Part shown: positions 15,882 through 24,205 of the stretch, one piece after another
Position numbering within the stretch: position 1 is the first letter of the stretch
Layout of the letters: every line of letters starts with the position of its first letter
DNA from: JBFFZF01 sp050732695
GTDB taxonomy: Bacteria > Gemmatimonadota > Gemmatimonadetes > Longimicrobiales > RSA9
NCBI GenBank assembly: GCA_050732695.1
Contig: JBOHRL010000100.1
Coordinates: 1-64,000 of the forward strand
Reading direction: 5' to 3'
Length of the DNA: 64,000 nucleotides
Program-made: the position numbers and the translations under genes
Notes under the pieces: generated by a model
What the model saw: only the letters and a program-made list of their open reading frames with translations
Told to the model about the DNA's origin: nothing
The model's database searches: none

Positions 15882-16250
15882 TCAGGGGTTTCGATGCGCC
15901 AGGGACAACTCGGCCGCCACCGCCGCCAGTCTGCCGTCCCGCGTCCAGAGCCTCGCCGTTCCTTCGAGCGATACCGCGGCAAGCAGGTGCACGTCGACCC
16001 AACCGATGCCGCGACCCACCAGACCGTGCCGCTCGATGTAGAGCATCGCCTCGTCATCCGTTGCCACGGGCGAGAATGGCAGGCCGCGGAACAGGCCAAG
16101 CAGTTCGCGCCGGTTGCGCAGCGTGCCGCACGCCAGCTCGCCCAGCACGAACGGGTGCATCAGCACACGGCTCGCGTTCAGCTCGGCTGCCAGCGCCGGC
16201 TCCCGCCCGCGCAGGTGCCCGATCCAGACCGACGTGTCCACCAGGATCAC
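15882..16250 (-). CDS. VapC-type PIN-domain toxin ribonuclease
   Basis: 122 residues. The acidic PIN residues are present: the first Asp in MILVDTSVWIGHLR, the Glu in FVLGELACGTL, and the Asp pair around GRGIGWVDVHLLAAV and RLWTRDGRL. PIN toxins cleave tRNA or rRNA using Mg2+ held by these carboxylates. The start is a GTG (minus strand, 16250), three bases after the antitoxin stop, which is the usual toxin-after-antitoxin order. Length is slightly below typical VapC (about 130). The gene converges on the M56-HEAT gene. Confidence 0.9.
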   Translation of the reverse strand: MILVDTSVWIGHLRGREPALAAELNASRVLMHPFVLGELACGTLRNRRELLGLFRGLPFSPVATDDEAMLYIERHGLVGRGIGWVDVHLLAAVSLEGTARLWTRDGRLAAVAAELSLAHRNP

Positions 16251-16253
16251 CGC

Positions 16254-16451
16254 TCACGCCGTCCGTACGCGGCGCCGTGGCGGTGCATGTGCCACCGGCT
16301 CGCTGCCACCCAGCTGCGCCAACCGTCGCCCGCTCTCTCGCTGGATCAACGCCTGCAACGCTTCCCGGATCAGCGCTGTCCGCTCCTTCATGCCCGTCAG
16401 GCGCTGCGCCTCGCGCACCAGCTCGTCATCCAGATTGATGGTCGTCCTCAC
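16254..16451 (-). CDS. VapB-type antitoxin (ribbon-helix-helix)
   Basis: 65 residues starting from GTG at 16451, chosen because GGGAGG stands six bases upstream and the family begins exactly there with RTTINLDDELVREAQRLTG. The N-terminal strand-helix-helix is the DNA-binding part of the VapB (MetJ/Arc type, AHH-like) antitoxins. The second part, TALIREALQALIQRESGRRL, continues into the toxin-wrapping tail. A promoter region with two dyads lies just upstream (16471-16502), consistent with autoregulation by the VapBC complex. Confidence 0.85.
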   Translation of the reverse strand: MRTTINLDDELVREAQRLTGMKERTALIREALQALIQRESGRRLAQLGGSEPVAHAPPRRRVRTA

Positions 16452-16470
16452 GTGTAACCTCCCGGCCGAA

Positions 16471-16502
16471 GTACATGCATGAAATGTACACCACATGGTG
16501 CA
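16471..16502. promoter_or_regulatory. VapBC operator region with two dyads
   Basis: GTACAT (16471-16476) and ATGTAC (16484-16489) form one inverted repeat. TACACCA (16487-16493) and TGGTGCA (16496-16502) form a second, with one mismatch. Both lie 20-50 bases upstream of the VapB start, where antitoxin-toxin complexes usually bind. The regulatory role is inferred from position and symmetry. Confidence 0.55.
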
Positions 16503-16700
16503 TTTTCCCATGCCTGAAGCGGCCATGATCGCGTGGTGGCGCTCGCGCGAGAGCGGGATCAGGACCGTCGCGCCTTCTGGGTGCGCCTCAGGCGGGGGCG
16601 GCAGGGACACGGTCGAGCACCGCGTCGAACATGCCGAATCCTCCTGCCTGTCGTGAGCACGAGCGCTCAGCGGTTCCTCTCGCGCATTGAAGCCGGTTGG

Positions 16701-16792
16701 GATTTAGCCGCGGAAAGCGCGGCATATCCACCATGCTCGCTACCGCGGCGGACGTTCGTTGGGAATTGACCGCGGTCCGCGCGGCAGATGCC
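16701..16792. repeat. Two imperfect 30-bp repeats spaced 62 bp apart
   Basis: The segments 16701-16730 and 16763-16792 share CCGCGG and GCGCGGCA in register, about 21 of 30 bases. Each contains a short GC dyad; in the first it is GCCGC...GCGGC. The second begins ATTGACCGCGG, recalling the TTGACCGCG of the tandem repeat at 536-661, which has a similar ~60-bp period. The relation between the two places is suggestive only. Confidence 0.4.
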
Positions 16793-16919
16793 CAGTGCGC
16801 CCCAGCATGCCGGAGCTCACTCGCCGCCGTCGAAGTCTGTGGAGGCGTTCTCACACATCCGCACGGCTGTCGCTCGACTCGAACCGGACAGGTCGGCCTG
16901 ATCGCGGCACCGCCCCTCC

Positions 16920-16948
16920 TTGAGTCGCCGGTTCCGTTCCGGTATACT
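16920..16948 (+). promoter_or_regulatory. sigma70-type promoter of the ankyrin gene
   Basis: TTGAGT (16920-16925), 17 bases, TATACT (16943-16948). The expected transcript start near 16955 leaves an untranslated leader of about 120 bases before the ATG at 17077, which has its own AAGGAGG. Confidence 0.65.
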
Positions 16949-17076
16949 GCGGTTGCGTTCGCAGGACGCACCCAGTCCGCGGAAAGGGCCGCGCCCACCT
17001 GCTGGTTCGACGTTGGAAACAACACGGACCTCTTTCTGCCCGCCGTGCGGACAACGGGCGATGTGAAGGAGGTCTC

Positions 17077-18651
17077 ATGTCCACGCCCCTGCGTCCGGCG
17101 CGGTCGTTGCCGGCCGTTCCCAACCTCGAGCAGCAGAAGAAACAGGCTCGCGAACTGCTCGACGCCGCACGTGCTCACGATCCCGAGGCGGTCCGTCGCT
17201 TCCGCACGTTTCACCCTCGCCTGCGCACACGCCCGGCCCATGAATGGTCGCCATCCCAACTGGCGCTGCACGACGCACAACTCGTCCTCGCTCGTGAATA
17301 CGGGTTTACGAGCTGGCCAGCATTCAAGGCTCACATCGAGGCCACGGTCGCGTCACGCCGCACGCGGCCGTTTGTGCGCGAACTCGATTACTACGAAGAC
17401 CGCGCCCACGGACTGGTCGCGGTGCTGGCCGATGGTGCACCATCCACGCTCGACCAGGTACGGTCGTGGCACCCGGGCTTCGCGGATGCATCCGATGATG
17501 CGATTGTTACCGCTGCGTTATCGGGCAGATTCGACATCGAGGATGCGCGCCTTGTCTATGCGCGGGAACATGGGCATGCGAAATGGGCTGACTTCGCGGA
17601 GCACATTCGACTGCTCGGCGCGGGTGAGGCGACGGATTCGTTCATGGACGTGCTCGAAGCCGGCCGGCGAGGCGATTGGGATCGCGCGAAACGCATGCTG
17701 CACGACCATCCGGATCTCGTTCGTGCGCGCGGGACAAACGGGAACACGCTGCTGAACCTCGCGTGCAGTCTCGTAGCCTGTCCGGTGCCGGAAGCCCTGT
17801 CGGATCCGACGATCGCATCGTCCGACCAGGACCGTCTCGCTCCCGTGCATCTCCTGATCACCGCCGGAGCAGACACGAATCAGGGCAACGACCGAGGCTG
17901 GACACCGTTGCACCAGGCCGGCTACCGGAATGATCCCGGGATGGTAAAGCTTCTGCTCGAAGCGGGAGCTCGCCCCGATTCAGAGGCACACGGCGAGGGT
18001 GGAACACCCCTCGCGGTCGCGCTCTTCTGGGGTCACCGCGAGTCCGCCGGCATGCTCGCGACGGCCGGCGTCATGCCGCGCAACCTGCGCGTCGCGGCCG
18101 GACTCGGGCGAACAGACCTCATCGGCACATTCTTCACCAAAGACGGGCAGCTCGCAGCGGATGCGGGCATCGCACGCGGGTTCTATCGGCCACACAGCGG
18201 ATTCCCAGCCTGGCGACCATCGAATGACCCCCGCGAGATCCTCGATGAAGCTCTGGTCTGGGCAGCAAAGGCGGGACGTATCGAGGCGATATCCCTTCTC
18301 GTCGAACGCGGTGCCCGCCTCGACGCCGATCCGTATCGCGGCACGCCGCTTCTTTGGGCCGCGGCCAACGGCAGAGTGGAAACCGTACGTTGCCTTATCG
18401 ATCTCGGTGCGAACGTGAACCTCCGTGCAACGTTCGGGGGCCCGAGCCACGGCCAGGGCGTAACAGCCATTCACCTCGCCGCTCAGAACAATCATCGGGA
18501 AGTCGCGGCACTGCTGCTCGCGCGCGGCGCCGATCCGATGATCCAGGACAATCTCTACGGTGGCACGGCGATCAGCTGGGCAAGACATTTCGGTTCCGCG
18601 GAAGTCGCATCGTATCTCGAGGGCGAGGCACACGACACGAGCCAGGATTGA
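17077..18651 (+). CDS. Ankyrin-repeat protein
   Basis: 524 residues, no signal peptide, so presumably cytoplasmic. The first part (about 10-190) repeats a helical unit: LEQQKKQARELLDAARAHD, then the paired motifs LVLAREYGFTSWPAFKAHIE and LVYAREHGHAKWADFAEHIR. This N-terminal domain is common in soil-bacterial ankyrin proteins. From about 205 onward come ankyrin repeats with clear cores: GWTPLHQAGYRNDPGMVKLLLEAGA, GTPLLWAAANGRVETVRCLIDLGA and AIHLAAQNNHREVAALLLARGA. Ankyrin repeats bind partner proteins; no catalytic domain is visible. Expression is supported by a good promoter (16920-16948) and the ribosome binding site AAGGAGG. The biological partner is unknown. Confidence 0.85.
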   Translation: MSTPLRPARSLPAVPNLEQQKKQARELLDAARAHDPEAVRRFRTFHPRLRTRPAHEWSPSQLALHDAQLVLAREYGFTSWPAFKAHIEATVASRRTRPFVRELDYYEDRAHGLVAVLADGAPSTLDQVRSWHPGFADASDDAIVTAALSGRFDIEDARLVYAREHGHAKWADFAEHIRLLGAGEATDSFMDVLEAGRRGDWDRAKRMLHDHPDLVRARGTNGNTLLNLACSLVACPVPEALSDPTIASSDQDRLAPVHLLITAGADTNQGNDRGWTPLHQAGYRNDPGMVKLLLEAGARPDSEAHGEGGTPLAVALFWGHRESAGMLATAGVMPRNLRVAAGLGRTDLIGTFFTKDGQLAADAGIARGFYRPHSGFPAWRPSNDPREILDEALVWAAKAGRIEAISLLVERGARLDADPYRGTPLLWAAANGRVETVRCLIDLGANVNLRATFGGPSHGQGVTAIHLAAQNNHREVAALLLARGADPMIQDNLYGGTAISWARHFGSAEVASYLEGEAHDTSQD

Positions 18652-18717
18652 TCACGCAGTCCGGGGAACTCTTCGGGCTTTTCGCGCCGGGCGAGACGCT
18701 TGACCCCCGCAGCACCT

Positions 18718-18759
18718 GGCCGGAGAGGGTCACTCCAGAGTGGGGTGAACCTCCCGGCC
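18718..18759. terminator. Long imperfect hairpin after the ankyrin gene
   Basis: GGCCGGAGAGGGTCACTCCA pairs with TGGGGTGAACCTCCCGGCC across a three-base GAG loop, with one bulge and few mismatches. It lies 66 bp after the ankyrin stop. A run of T residues is missing, so it may be a terminator or another structured RNA element. The rest of the 299-bp gap up to the YCII gene shows nothing recognisable. Confidence 0.4.
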
Positions 18760-18950
18760 GGGGGCATGCCGCCGGACCGACTGCCCTACGTCAGACTTTC
18801 GGCCGGGCTCGTCCTGCGGCGATTTTTCGTGACGAGGGCGCAGGGAGCGTCAGGATGTGTGCGCACGCAGCAGCACTCGGGTCAACGCTGAACCTTCGCC
18901 GCGTTCATCGTCCCGGCGCCTCAGGAACATTCGCCGGACATGTCGGAAAC

Positions 18951-19364
18951 CTAACTCCTCGCTGCGTCCAGCTTCTTGAACCGTTCGATGGCCTCGCTCG
19001 GCTCGAAGTCGTCCAACTCGAACAGCTGGCGAATCTCGATTTCGCCCTCCTGATCCTCGCCGAAAGGGGCCGGGAAGCGCCGCGCCCAATCCATCGCCTC
19101 TTCCCTCGATTTCACCTGAATGATCGTATAGCCGGCGATGAGTTCCTTGGATTCGGTAAAGGGCCCGTCGATGACGGTCTGTTTCCCACCGGCGTATCGG
19201 ATTCGGGCGCCCTTCGAGCTTGGCTGGAGGCCCGAAGCGTCGACCAGAACGCCGGCTCTGGCCAGTTCCTCATGGTAATCCGCCATTACAGTGAACAGCT
19301 CCTCTTTCGGCGGCGCTCCCGCTTCAGAATCCTTGTTGGCCTTTACGATGATCATGAATCGCAT
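18951..19364 (-). CDS. YCII-domain protein (DGPF family)
   Basis: 137 residues, full length for the family. The start MRFMIIVKANKDSEAG is typical and is preceded by GAGGAG. D-G-P-F appears in KQTVIDGPFTESKELIAGYTIIQVKS, followed by the closing acidic strand EIEIRQLFELDDFEP. The gene lies 25 bp downstream of the MFS transporter gene on the same strand and is probably co-transcribed with it. YCII proteins often accompany ECF sigma factors, but none is adjacent here. Enzymatic activity is not established for this family. Confidence 0.9.
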   Translation of the reverse strand: MRFMIIVKANKDSEAGAPPKEELFTVMADYHEELARAGVLVDASGLQPSSKGARIRYAGGKQTVIDGPFTESKELIAGYTIIQVKSREEAMDWARRFPAPFGEDQEGEIEIRQLFELDDFEPSEAIERFKKLDAARS

Positions 19365-19389
19365 GGTAACGAGTCTCCTCGGGTTACAG

Positions 19390-20997
19390 TTACACGGGGA
19401 ACGACTGTTCGCCGGGTGGTTCGTGGCTCGAGATAAGCGGCGACGTGCCCGGGGATTGCCGCGAACGGTGCGCGTCGGGCTCGTTCGCCCGTCTGACCCC
19501 TCGCAGCAATACTGCGGCCACGATGGCCAGCACAATCAGAATGGAAGCGCTGACGGCGGCCGTCGTTTCGAACGCGCGAGCGAACGCCTCGCGTGCCGAC
19601 ATGACCAGTACTGACCCGAGCTGCTCCGGCAGTCGATCGGCCATTGCGACTGCACCACCGAGCGTCTCGCGCGCGGCCTCTGCGGTTGCAGCAGGAATCG
19701 CAGGCGGAAGCGAGGCCGCCATCTCGCTCCGATACACGGATGTCCCGATGCTGCCGAGGATTGCGATGCCGAGTGCGCCGCCGAACTCAGCGCCCGTCTC
19801 GGAGATCGCGGATGCGGCGCCAGCCCGTTCGGGTGGAGCGGTCCCAATGATGATGTCGGTTGCCAGAATGACGACCGGCGAAATGCCGAAGGCCATGACG
19901 ATGGAGCCCGACACGATCAGTGCGAGACCGGACGCGCCGTCGATCTGCGTCAGAATCGCGAACCCCATAGCGGCAAGTGTGAGGCCACCAGCCATTACGA
20001 AACCCGGGTGAACCCGGCGCACGACCAGCGGTGCGAGCATGGATCCGGCGATGAATCCGCCGGATGAAGGGATCGTCCAGATCCCAGCCATCAGCGGCGA
20101 CAGCCCGAGGACGGACTGGAGATACTGCGCCATGAAGAGGAACGCGCCGAACGCAGCGAACAGCGCGAAAGTGCTTGTTACGAGTGCCCCGCTGAACGCC
20201 GGCGCGCGGAACAGCCGGAGATCGATCAGCGGATCCTCGAGCGTGTGTTGCCTGCGCACGAACATCGCACCCGCCGCCAACCCGGCGAGAATCCATACGG
20301 CAGGCACCCAACCGATGCCGTCTACAGCGATCCGCTTGAGGCTGTAGATCACGGACAGCACGGCCACGAGGGATAACGCCGCGCTCCGTACATCCATACG
20401 ACCCGCGTCAGGATCCCTGTACTCGGGCAACAACATCGGCCCCAGCACGAGCAGAAGCGCCATGACGGGTACACTCACGAGGAACACCGAGCCCCACCAG
20501 AAATGTTGCAAGAGTACTCCACCGACCAACGGACCGATCGCGGCGCCGACCGAGTAGCTCGTAGCCCAGATCGCGATCGCCATGGTTCGCTGTTGAGCAT
20601 CGAGAAACATGTTGCGAATGAGCGACAGGGTTGACGGCGCGAGCGTTGCGCCAGCCAGCCCGAGCAGCGCCCGCGTCGCAATGAGCATCTCCGCGCTGGT
20701 CGAGAATGCCGCCAGCACGGACGCGATACCGAACGCGGTCGCGCCCATCAGCAACAATCGCCGCCGGCCGATCCGATCGCCCAGCGTCCCCATCGTGATC
20801 AGCGAACCGGCGATCAGGAAACCATAGATGTCGACGATCCATAACAGTTGCGAACTCGTCGGTTCGAGGTCCGCACTGAGGGACGGTATTGCAAGGTTCA
20901 GGACCGTCAGGTCCATCGAATAGAGCAGACACGGCAGCGCAATCACGGCGAGCCCGATCCACTCCCGCCGTCCGGCCCGTACAGCGCCTGAAGTCAT
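19390..20997 (-). CDS. DHA2-family MFS drug/proton antiporter (EmrB/QacA type)
   Basis: 535 residues, fitting the 14-helix DHA2 family. The first helix contains LYSMDLTVLNLAIPSLSADL, the antiporter motif C region lies around ALLGLAGATLAPSTLSLI, and the loop motif GTLGDRIGRRRLLLMGA follows helix 2. Such transporters expel quaternary ammonium compounds, dyes or antibiotics in exchange for protons across the inner membrane. The sequence resembles the SmvA/QacA branch more than EmrB, judged by eye. The hydrophilic C-terminal tail (SRQSPGTSPLISSHEPPGEQ) is unusual but harmless. GAGGAG lies about eleven bases upstream of the ATG. A YCII gene follows. Confidence 0.88.
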   Translation of the reverse strand: MTSGAVRAGRREWIGLAVIALPCLLYSMDLTVLNLAIPSLSADLEPTSSQLLWIVDIYGFLIAGSLITMGTLGDRIGRRRLLLMGATAFGIASVLAAFSTSAEMLIATRALLGLAGATLAPSTLSLIRNMFLDAQQRTMAIAIWATSYSVGAAIGPLVGGVLLQHFWWGSVFLVSVPVMALLLVLGPMLLPEYRDPDAGRMDVRSAALSLVAVLSVIYSLKRIAVDGIGWVPAVWILAGLAAGAMFVRRQHTLEDPLIDLRLFRAPAFSGALVTSTFALFAAFGAFLFMAQYLQSVLGLSPLMAGIWTIPSSGGFIAGSMLAPLVVRRVHPGFVMAGGLTLAAMGFAILTQIDGASGLALIVSGSIVMAFGISPVVILATDIIIGTAPPERAGAASAISETGAEFGGALGIAILGSIGTSVYRSEMAASLPPAIPAATAEAARETLGGAVAMADRLPEQLGSVLVMSAREAFARAFETTAAVSASILIVLAIVAAVLLRGVRRANEPDAHRSRQSPGTSPLISSHEPPGEQSFPV

Positions 20998-21135
20998 TGC
21001 TCGAAACTCTCCTCATCGTTGCGGCCGGACCGCGACCGAAGGAATCGATCCCTGTTTGCGGGGCCGGCCGCTCTTCCTCAATCAACGAGTCGGCCGGCTC
21101 GGTTTCGACATTGCGATCGCAGGCCGCCGGCCCGC

Positions 21136-21285
21136 GGACCGGGTACCACTTCCCAAAGTTGGCTTGTTCGGCCATGCAAAAATCCCGACTTGACTGTAGG
21201 GAAGCCGAGATCGGGCGCTTTCGCGCAGGTCAACGGGCCAAATCGATACGCGGTTGAGCCAACTTTGGAGAATGGTTCCCGGTCC
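21136..21285. mobile_element. 150-bp MITE-like element with 29-bp terminal inverted repeats
   Basis: The left end (21136-21164) and the complement of the right end (21257-21285) match at 25 of 29 positions. Both read GGACCGGG, differ at four middle bases, then both end in CAAAGTTGGCT. The 92-bp interior contains further dyads (TTGAC...GTCAA and GCGC-TTTC-GCGC) and no gene. No clear target-site duplication is visible. The right end lies inside the P-type ATPase gene and supplies its last 17 codons and stop. Size, inverted ends and lack of coding capacity fit a non-autonomous miniature transposable element. A large structured terminator is the alternative. Confidence 0.5.
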
Positions 21286-24178
21286 AAAGGACGGAACTGG
21301 CGACCGCGCTGCACACGAGCCAGTCGCGAGCGCTGAGGCTGACCGTGCCGAAGGCCTGCTGAAGCAGCGGCACGTAGAGGACGAGAACCTGGAGCGCGAG
21401 TGACAGCAGGATGGCGGCCCACAGCCACCGATTGGTGAACAGATCCGTGAAAGCACTTCGTGTGTCGGATCGGACATTGAGAACGTTGAAGATCTGAAAG
21501 AGCATGAGCGTCGTGAACGCCATGGTCTGAGCATGAGGCAGGTCGCCGGACCCTTCGAAGAAGCCACCGGGCAGGGAGAGGTCGAGGACGAGCAGCGTGC
21601 CGGCGGCCATGATCGTGCCGACGAACGCGATGCCGCGCCACATGCGAGGGGTGATCACGCTCTCGGTCGGCGGCCGCGGTGGTTGGTCCATCAGATCGGG
21701 GTCTGCCCGCTCGACGCCGAGAGCGAGTGCGGGCGGACCATCGGTGACGAGATTGATCCAGAGGATCTGGGTGGCGAGCAGGGGCAACACAACACCGTTG
21801 CCCTCGGCGCGCAGACCGATGCGCTCGGCCAGCACAACGCCGAAGAACATGGTCAGGACTTCACCGACATTCGAGGACAGCAGGTATCGGAGAAACTTGC
21901 GAATGTTCGCGAAGATCGCGCGTCCTTCCTCGACTGCGGCAACAATCGAAGCGAAGTTGTCGTCAGCAAGCACGATATCGGCTGCGGCTCTGGACACATC
22001 GGTGCCGGTGATGCCCATGGCGATGCCGATGTCAGCAGTCTTGAGAGCGGGTGCATCGTTCACACCGTCGCCGGTCATGGCGACGATCGCACCTCGCCGT
22101 TTCAGCGCGGTCACGATGCGAAGCTTGTGTTCGGGATTCACGCGTGCATAGACGGATACATCGCAAACCATCTGTTCACGTTCGTCATCGGGCAAGCGTT
22201 CCAGTGCGATGCCGGTAACTGCGCGTTCGTCGCTCGCGATGCCGAGTTCACGGGCGATCACGGCGGCGGTACGCGGGTGATCTCCCGTGATCATGAGCAG
22301 ACGGATCCCGGCCGAACGAGCCCGAGCAACGGCAGCTGCGGCCTCGGGGCGTGGCGGATCGATCATTCCGATCAGCCCCGCGAAAACGAGATCCTGCTCG
22401 ACGGTCTTGAAACGTTCTGACGCGGTGGGTGGGGTGGAATCCGAAGCGTGTCCCATGGCAGTCGGAGGACCGGCCGAGACGCCGTGCTCATCGGCGGGCA
22501 GCGCGTCTCGCGGCAGCGAATGCGCGGCTACGCCCAGCGTACGAAGCGCATCATCCGCGAGTGAATCGTTGGCGCGCAGAATCTCCTGACGCCGATCCTC
22601 GGTCAACGGAATGACCTGATCACCCAGGAACTCGTGCGAACAGCGAGTGAGCAGCACGTCCGGCGCGCCCTTCGTAAAGACGATCAGTCGCTCATCCCGT
22701 TCGGAATCGCGGTGAATGGTGCTCATCAACTTGCGTTCGGAAGAGAACGGGACCTCGGCGACCCGTGGCAGACGTGCCTCGAGGGTGGCGGCAAGCAGGC
22801 CGGCTTTGCGGGCGGCAACGAGCAATGCACCCTCGGTCGGGTCACCTTGAACAGTCCAGCGTCCGTCCTGCTCCTGCACTGATGCGTTGTTGGCGCGGTC
22901 AGCGGCGGCGAGTGCGCGCTCGAGTTCGAGCCGGAGTGGACCGTCGACCGTGCCGCCGTCTTCACGCCGGACTTCACCGGCGGGAGCGTATCCCGACCCA
23001 CCAAAAGTGACACGTCCGCTGGCGGTAACGGCGACGCGCACGGTCATTTCGTTCTTCGTGAGAGTGCCCGTCTTGTCTGACGCAATCACACTTGCCGAGC
23101 CGAGCGTCTCGACGGCGGCGAGGTGTCGCACGATTGCGTTGCGGCGAGCCATCCGCTGCACACCGATAGACAACACGGCCGTAACGACCGCGGGCAGACC
23201 CTCGGGCACGGCGGCGACAGCCAGTGCAACGCCGAGGATCAGCACATCGAAGACGCCCGAGGCGGTGCGCACATCTTCGACCAGGAGAATCGTCCCGATC
23301 ATGACGATCGCAATGACGACCACACCGATGCCGAGGCGCTTGCCAGTGCGATCGAGTTCCTGCTGGAGCGGCGTGATCTCATCGTGCGTTGCCTTCAGCA
23401 GACCGGCGATACGCCCCATTTCGGTGTGCATACCGGTCGCCGTCACGATGGCTCTGCCTCTCCCGTACGTGGCGGCTGTACCGCTGAACACCATGTTGAT
23501 CCGATCGCCGAGCGCGACCGGCTCCTCGATTGGAGCCGTAACCTTGGAAACAGGCAGGCTCTCGCCCGTCAGAGCGGCCTCTGCGGTTTGCAGCACCGTG
23601 GATTCGAGCAGCCGCGCATCCGCGGGAACCGTGTCACCCTCCTCGATGAGCACGAGATCGCCGGGGACGAGTTGTGAGGCGGGGATCTGGCGACGTTCGG
23701 AATTGCGGATAACGGACGCCTGGTCCGCCGACATGGCCGACAGTTCGGCGACGGCGGCCTCGGCGCGAGCTTCCTGAACGAAGCCCATGGTCGCATTGAG
23801 CAGAACGACGGCAAAGATGGCCAGCGCCTCGTACGGCAGCGCCGACTCGCGCTCCAGAACCCACAGCACAGCCGAGACGGCTGTAGCGAGGAGAAGGAGC
23901 AGAACGAGGACATCCTGAAACTGGGCGAGGAACCGGCACCACGCGGAGACGGGTGTTTCTGCCGCCAGCTCGTTGGCCCCGTATTGCTCGAGCCGGCGCC
24001 GCGCTTCCTCTTCGGTCAGACCATGCCGAACATCGGTGCCGAGTTCAGCCGCAACGGTGGCGGCGGTTCTCCGGTACGCATCAGACGGTTCGCCGGCAGA
24101 CGGTTCGCCGGCCGGCTGCTGCACCGACCGGCGCCGATCCTTCGACGGACGCGAGCAAGGTGGCTCCCGCGCGGGCAA
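21230..24178 (-). CDS. P2A-type Ca2+-transporting P-type ATPase, C-terminus altered
   Basis: 982 residues. All P-type landmarks are present: TGES at 204-207 (actuator), PEGLP at 325-329 (M4), the phosphorylated Asp in DKTGT at 368-372 and TGDGVNDAPALK at the hinge. The Ca2+ ligand segments SSNVGEV (M5) and NLVTDGPPAL (M6) match SERCA/PMR1-type pumps, so Ca2+ export across the inner membrane is the best call. The first 35 residues are a polar extension. The end is odd: after the tenth helix (WLVCSAVASSVLW) the last 17 residues come from the inverted-repeat element at 21136-21285. The core should still work. An alternative start may lie nearer residue 33. Confidence 0.88.
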   Translation of the reverse strand: MPAREPPCSRPSKDRRRSVQQPAGEPSAGEPSDAYRRTAATVAAELGTDVRHGLTEEEARRRLEQYGANELAAETPVSAWCRFLAQFQDVLVLLLLLATAVSAVLWVLERESALPYEALAIFAVVLLNATMGFVQEARAEAAVAELSAMSADQASVIRNSERRQIPASQLVPGDLVLIEEGDTVPADARLLESTVLQTAEAALTGESLPVSKVTAPIEEPVALGDRINMVFSGTAATYGRGRAIVTATGMHTEMGRIAGLLKATHDEITPLQQELDRTGKRLGIGVVVIAIVMIGTILLVEDVRTASGVFDVLILGVALAVAAVPEGLPAVVTAVLSIGVQRMARRNAIVRHLAAVETLGSASVIASDKTGTLTKNEMTVRVAVTASGRVTFGGSGYAPAGEVRREDGGTVDGPLRLELERALAAADRANNASVQEQDGRWTVQGDPTEGALLVAARKAGLLAATLEARLPRVAEVPFSSERKLMSTIHRDSERDERLIVFTKGAPDVLLTRCSHEFLGDQVIPLTEDRRQEILRANDSLADDALRTLGVAAHSLPRDALPADEHGVSAGPPTAMGHASDSTPPTASERFKTVEQDLVFAGLIGMIDPPRPEAAAAVARARSAGIRLLMITGDHPRTAAVIARELGIASDERAVTGIALERLPDDEREQMVCDVSVYARVNPEHKLRIVTALKRRGAIVAMTGDGVNDAPALKTADIGIAMGITGTDVSRAAADIVLADDNFASIVAAVEEGRAIFANIRKFLRYLLSSNVGEVLTMFFGVVLAERIGLRAEGNGVVLPLLATQILWINLVTDGPPALALGVERADPDLMDQPPRPPTESVITPRMWRGIAFVGTIMAAGTLLVLDLSLPGGFFEGSGDLPHAQTMAFTTLMLFQIFNVLNVRSDTRSAFTDLFTNRWLWAAILLSLALQVLVLYVPLLQQAFGTVSLSARDWLVCSAVASSVLWTGNHSPKLAQPRIDLAR

Positions 24179-24205
24179 CGAGGACCTTGTTCGATCGCTG
24201 CTCGC

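Larger units (their letters stand above)
16452..17076. other. Divergent intergenic region, 625 bp
   Basis: Between VapB (minus) and the ankyrin gene (plus). It holds the VapBC operator (16471-16502), a pair of imperfect GC-rich repeats (16701-16792) and the ankyrin promoter (16920-16948). Open frames through it look like shadow translation: they are Arg/Ser/Pro/Cys-rich and cross the promoter. No gene is supported. Confidence 0.5.

Noticed and set aside
16697..17755. 352-codon plus frame through the VapB-ankyrin gap
   Set aside because: It crosses the ankyrin promoter and start in another frame, and composition (Cys/Arg/Ser/Thr) is not protein-like.
21136..21285. CRISPR-like or integron attachment site
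   Set aside because: There are only two arms in inverted orientation and no spacer array, cas gene, integrase or cassette.
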